Source: Campylobacter concisus (GTDB taxonomy: Bacteria > Campylobacterota > Campylobacteria > Campylobacterales > Campylobacteraceae). Taken from it: a stretch of 10,839 nucleotides of DNA. The notes under the pieces were generated by a model. The model made no database searches. It saw nothing but the letters and a program-made list of their open reading frames with translations, and was not told where the DNA came from. Both the position numbers and the translations under genes were made by a program. The stretch spans positions 1 to 10,839 of the forward strand of contig JAHADO010000026.1 of the NCBI GenBank assembly GCA_018375265.1, read 5' to 3'. Positions 8,734 through 10,839 of the stretch are shown here, piece after piece. Position 1 is the first letter of the stretch. Each line of letters begins with the position of its first letter.

Positions 8734-9285
8734 TTAGTAGCAACTAAGCTTTGTGATATTCATACCATTTTTAAAATATGGCGGATAGGGCATAGTCACG
8801 GTAAATGGCACTGCTTTTTGCTTTGGTAAATTTTGAGCTACGTCAAATTTATATGCCACAGTGTTTGGTCTCTCGTCCTCATCGCCTCCAAAAACCCATG
8901 AGAAAAATGAAATCCCGCTTGGTTTAAATAGTGCCTCGCCGCCAAGATCGTTTTTGTTTAGCGGTTGATTTATGAGCTTAATTGTAAGGGTGCATTTGCT
9001 AATGGTAAATTTACCGACATTTCTTACTTGACCACGAAATACAATGCTTTCATTTCTTAACACTCGCTCGCTTTTTACGCCTTCGACTATGCCTTTTTTG
9101 GTGTATTTATCAAGAACTAGCATCAAAAAAATGGCAAGCGTGGTTGAGACCAAAATGTTTGTAAAAAGTAGCGATAAAAATAGTTTTCGCTCAGCTCTAA
9201 ATGAAAGCACAAGAAATAAAATAGAAAGTAGTGCGATCGCAAAAAGCACGATGATATGCACGATGGTAAAGTAGTTTGAGCTCAT
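8734..9285 (-). CDS. Two-TM membrane protein with C-terminal beta domain (second of a paralogous pair)
   Basis: The 183-residue product has two hydrophobic segments (about residues 6-28 and 36-59) joined by a short basic loop (RAERK). A soluble domain of about 120 residues follows, predicted to be beta-rich. By the positive-inside rule the loop is cytoplasmic, so the C-terminal domain would be periplasmic. Cys98 (in ISKCTLTIKL) and Cys182 (second last residue), with LPKQ at 153-156 and NITK at 176-179, recur in the gene just upstream; the two look like tandem paralogues. I believe this is the uncharacterised family DUF2393 of Campylobacter and Helicobacter, from memory. I start at the ATG at 9285, not the GTG at 9294: it shares a base with the upstream stop (TGATG) and has GGAG 8 bases before it. 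Function unknown. Confidence 0.85.
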   Translation of the reverse strand: MSSNYFTIVHIIVLFAIALLSILFLVLSFRAERKLFLSLLFTNILVSTTLAIFLMLVLDKYTKKGIVEGVKSERVLRNESIVFRGQVRNVGKFTISKCTLTIKLINQPLNKNDLGGEALFKPSGISFFSWVFGGDEDERPNTVAYKFDVAQNLPKQKAVPFTVTMPYPPYFKNGMNITKLSCY

Positions 9286-9815
9286 CAAAAACACTCCGCT
9301 TTTTTGGTGATATTGTAGTCAATGAAGGCAAAGTCATTGACAAATTCTCTTATCTGTTTGCTCTGCTTTGGTAAAAGCACTTCATTTAAAATGATCCTTT
9401 TTTTAGCAAAAGGATTTAGTGAATTTAGAAAATTTCTCGTGCTTTGTTTTGAGCCAAGGTAGAAGCCAAGCTCGATTTTGCAAACGTTTAATGTGTAGTT
9501 TGAGTTATTTGTGATGTTAAAATCAACCATCAACGCATCGACATATTGAAGCTGTTTTGTGTTTATTTTGCTTATGCTAACTGGTCTTAGATTTTCATTT
9601 ATATATTTGTTTGCGTAGTAGTTACCTGCGAAAAGTCCCAAAAAACCAGCTAGGATAAATAAAAATCCTATCTGCCACCATGACTTTATCGCGACGAAAA
9701 TTCCTAAAAGCACGATAAATATAAAGGCTAAAAATACCCAACCATAGGCTAAAAAGTCGATAAGTTTGGCATTTTGAAGTATGAAAAGTATGTTATGCTT
9801 GATGCTATTTAACAT
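9285..9815 (-). CDS. Two-TM membrane protein with C-terminal beta domain (first of a paralogous pair)
   Basis: The 176-residue product has a short amphipathic N-terminus, two hydrophobic segments (about residues 22-43 and 48-69) separated by KSWWQ, and a soluble C-terminal domain. Cys112 lies in the strand [14 protein letters not shown] is at 148-151, NITK at 168-171 and Cys175 is the second last residue, as in the gene just downstream. The longest frame begins with a GTG at 9842 deep inside hisIE and lacks a ribosome site. I prefer the ATG at 9815, which overlaps the hisIE end by 11 bases; the purine-rich stretch before it is a weak site, so the start is uncertain. It is probably a DUF2393 member (from memory). 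Co-transcribed with hisIE and the SPFH gene. Function unknown. Confidence 0.83.
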   Translation of the reverse strand: MLNSIKHNILFILQNAKLIDFLAYGWVFLAFIFIVLLGIFVAIKSWWQIGFLFILAGFLGLFAGNYYANKYINENLRPVSISKINTKQLQYVDALMVDFNITNNSNYTLNVCKIELGFYLGSKQSTRNFLNSLNPFAKKRIILNEVLLPKQSKQIREFVNDFAFIDYNITKKAECF

Positions 9816-10539
9816 CTCGCGATCTTTTTTCTTCGATGCCACTCATGCCAAAACGCCTTGCAAGCTCGTTTTTAACGGCATCTGGATGTATGTTGTGGGC
9901 TGAAAGTGCCACAAGTGTGTGAAAGCAAAGATCAGCTGCTTCATAGATGAGGTCATTTTTTGCTTTTTGCTCATCTTGTTTTATCTGCTTGGTAAAACTA
10001 AGCTCTTTTGCCGCCATGACAAGCTCTGTAGCCTCCTCGCCAACTTTTTTTAGAATTTGATTTTCACCCTTTTTAAAAAGACTTGCCACGTATGAAGTTT
10101 GCGGATCAGCATTTAGCTTTCTATCTTCTATAACGTGATAAAGCTCGTCAATGACGCCGTAACTTGGCTTTTTAACCTCGCTTTTTTCATCTGAAATTTC
10201 TAAATTTTCTAAATTTATCTCGTTAAAAAAGCAAGACCTTGCCCCAGTGTGACAAGCAGCGCCTCCGTTTTGAACGACTTTTAAAAGCAAAGTGTCGTTG
10301 TCGCAGTCTAAAAACGCAGCCTTGATCTCTTGCGTGTTGCCACTCTCTTCGCCTTTTTTCCAAATTCTATTTTTAGTGCGTGAAAAGTAGTGAGCGTAGC
10401 GGCTAGATAGAGTTAAATTTAGTGCTTCTTCGTTCATATAAGCAAGCATCAAAACCTCGTTTGTAGCGTGATCGCAAACCACCACCGGGAGCAATCCACC
10501 AACCTTTTGCCAGTCTATACTTTTTGCTACGCTATTCAT
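9805..10539 (-). CDS. hisIE: Bifunctional phosphoribosyl-AMP cyclohydrolase / phosphoribosyl-ATP pyrophosphatase
   Basis: This fused enzyme carries out steps two and three of histidine synthesis: the C-terminal HisE part cleaves phosphoribosyl-ATP to phosphoribosyl-AMP, and the N-terminal HisI part opens the adenine ring. The HisI part (about 10-110) shows WKKGEESGN (60-68), LDCDND (77-82), and [14 protein letters not shown] (91-104). Cys79, Cys96 and Cys103 are probable zinc ligands, with the Asp cluster for magnesium. The HisE part (about 125-230) shows [15 protein letters not shown] (164-178) and [13 protein letters not shown] (200-212), the metal-binding helices of all-alpha NTP pyrophosphatases. 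The 244 residues fit a fusion of both. The ATG lies 2 bases after the SPFH stop and uses AAAGG at the end of that gene. No other his genes are in the window. Confidence 0.95.
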   Translation of the reverse strand: MNSVAKSIDWQKVGGLLPVVVCDHATNEVLMLAYMNEEALNLTLSSRYAHYFSRTKNRIWKKGEESGNTQEIKAAFLDCDNDTLLLKVVQNGGAACHTGARSCFFNEINLENLEISDEKSEVKKPSYGVIDELYHVIEDRKLNADPQTSYVASLFKKGENQILKKVGEEATELVMAAKELSFTKQIKQDEQKAKNDLIYEAADLCFHTLVALSAHNIHPDAVKNELARRFGMSGIEEKRSRDVK

Positions 10540-10541
10540 TT

Positions 10542-10839
10542 TTACCTTTCGCTAACCGAGCTAGCTTTTGCCCTATCTTTCGCATCTAGCCAAATATTTG
10601 GCACAGCTCCGCCAGGTGTTAAGAAAATTTTGGCATCTTTGTTTTCTTTAAGAGCGTCGTTAAATCTATTTTGCGTCTCGATCTGTTTTAAATTTAATAA
10701 ATTTTGATCGACACTTTTTGCGATCTCTTTGTTTGCATACGCAGTCGCATCAGCCTCGATCTTGATAGCATCTGCCTTACCTTTTGCCTCGATGATCGCA
10801 GCTTTTGCAGTACCTTCTGCAAGGGCAGCTTGTTTTAGA
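10542..10839 (-). CDS. SPFH/band-7 (prohibitin-like) membrane protein, C-terminal 98 residues only
   Basis: Only the last 98 codons are in the window; the start and the SPFH domain lie beyond position 10839. The visible part is an Ala/Glu/Lys-rich helical stretch ([32 protein letters not shown]) typical of the coiled-coil region of SPFH proteins. It is followed by the tail [33 protein letters not shown] and a short charged end. SPFH proteins form large membrane-attached rings and often control membrane proteases or microdomains; Campylobacter and Helicobacter have a conserved member. The family call rests on the coiled coil and tail alone, so HflK/HflC or flotillin subtypes cannot be separated. 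It is followed after 2 bases by hisIE, whose ribosome site is in its last codons. Confidence 0.8.
   Translation of the reverse strand, partial: LKQAALAEGTAKAAIIEAKGKADAIKIEADATAYANKEIAKSVDQNLLNLKQIETQNRFNDALKENKDAKIFLTPGGAVPNIWLDAKDRAKASSVSER

Noticed and set aside
8704..8736. A/T-only inverted repeat (TAATAAAT ... ATTTATTA) at the end of the second two-TM gene as a terminator
   Set aside because: Eight A/T pairs with a 17-base loop and part of the arm in the stop codon make it too weak; the hairpin at 8572-8611 is far better.

Overview
The window looks like ordinary chromosome from a Campylobacter of the non-jejuni kind; C. concisus or a close relative is my best guess, but that is inference. 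Support comes from the futalosine-route menaquinone gene mqnD, the fliQ-murB-(hypothetical)-recA-eno cluster, short 5' leaders with TATAAT/TACAAT-type -10 boxes, strong use of the AAATTT word, and a fused hisIE beside an SPFH-family gene. There are no rRNA or tRNA genes, CRISPR arrays, insertion sequences or phage genes.

Layout: (1) Positions 1-6377, all on the minus strand and read from high to low coordinates, form one long tight cluster. A nicotinate phosphoribosyltransferase-family gene (pncB-like) has a clear extended -10 promoter. It is followed by a putative lipoprotein, mqnD (menaquinone synthesis), fliQ (flagellar export gate), murB (peptidoglycan precursor synthesis), a one-TM hypothetical protein, recA, and enolase, whose 3' end lies outside the window. 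Most junctions overlap or nearly touch. (2) Positions 6378-6783 hold the divergent pncB promoter, an open 81-codon remnant of the C-terminal end of a ModB-type molybdate ABC permease, and the promoter of the next operon. (3) Positions 6784-8567 on the plus strand are accB-accC, the biotin carboxyl carrier and biotin carboxylase subunits of acetyl-CoA carboxylase. They end at a near-perfect hairpin at 8572-8611 that probably terminates transcription from both sides. (4) Positions 8734-10839 on the minus strand run from an SPFH/band-7 protein (only its C-terminus is inside the window) through hisIE to two adjacent small membrane proteins.

Most of the genes are housekeeping: cofactor supply (NAD salvage, menaquinone), wall and flagellar export, recombination, glycolysis/gluconeogenesis, the first step of fatty-acid synthesis, and two steps of histidine synthesis. 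I did not find a new defence, mobile or RNA-based system. The observations most worth following are the tandem pair of two-TM proteins, which share a cysteine/C-terminal signature and sit in an SPFH operon, and the truncated modB scar between two operons. Several translation starts here are GTG or TTG, or lie downstream of the longest open frame; the starts given are my choices, with reasons.
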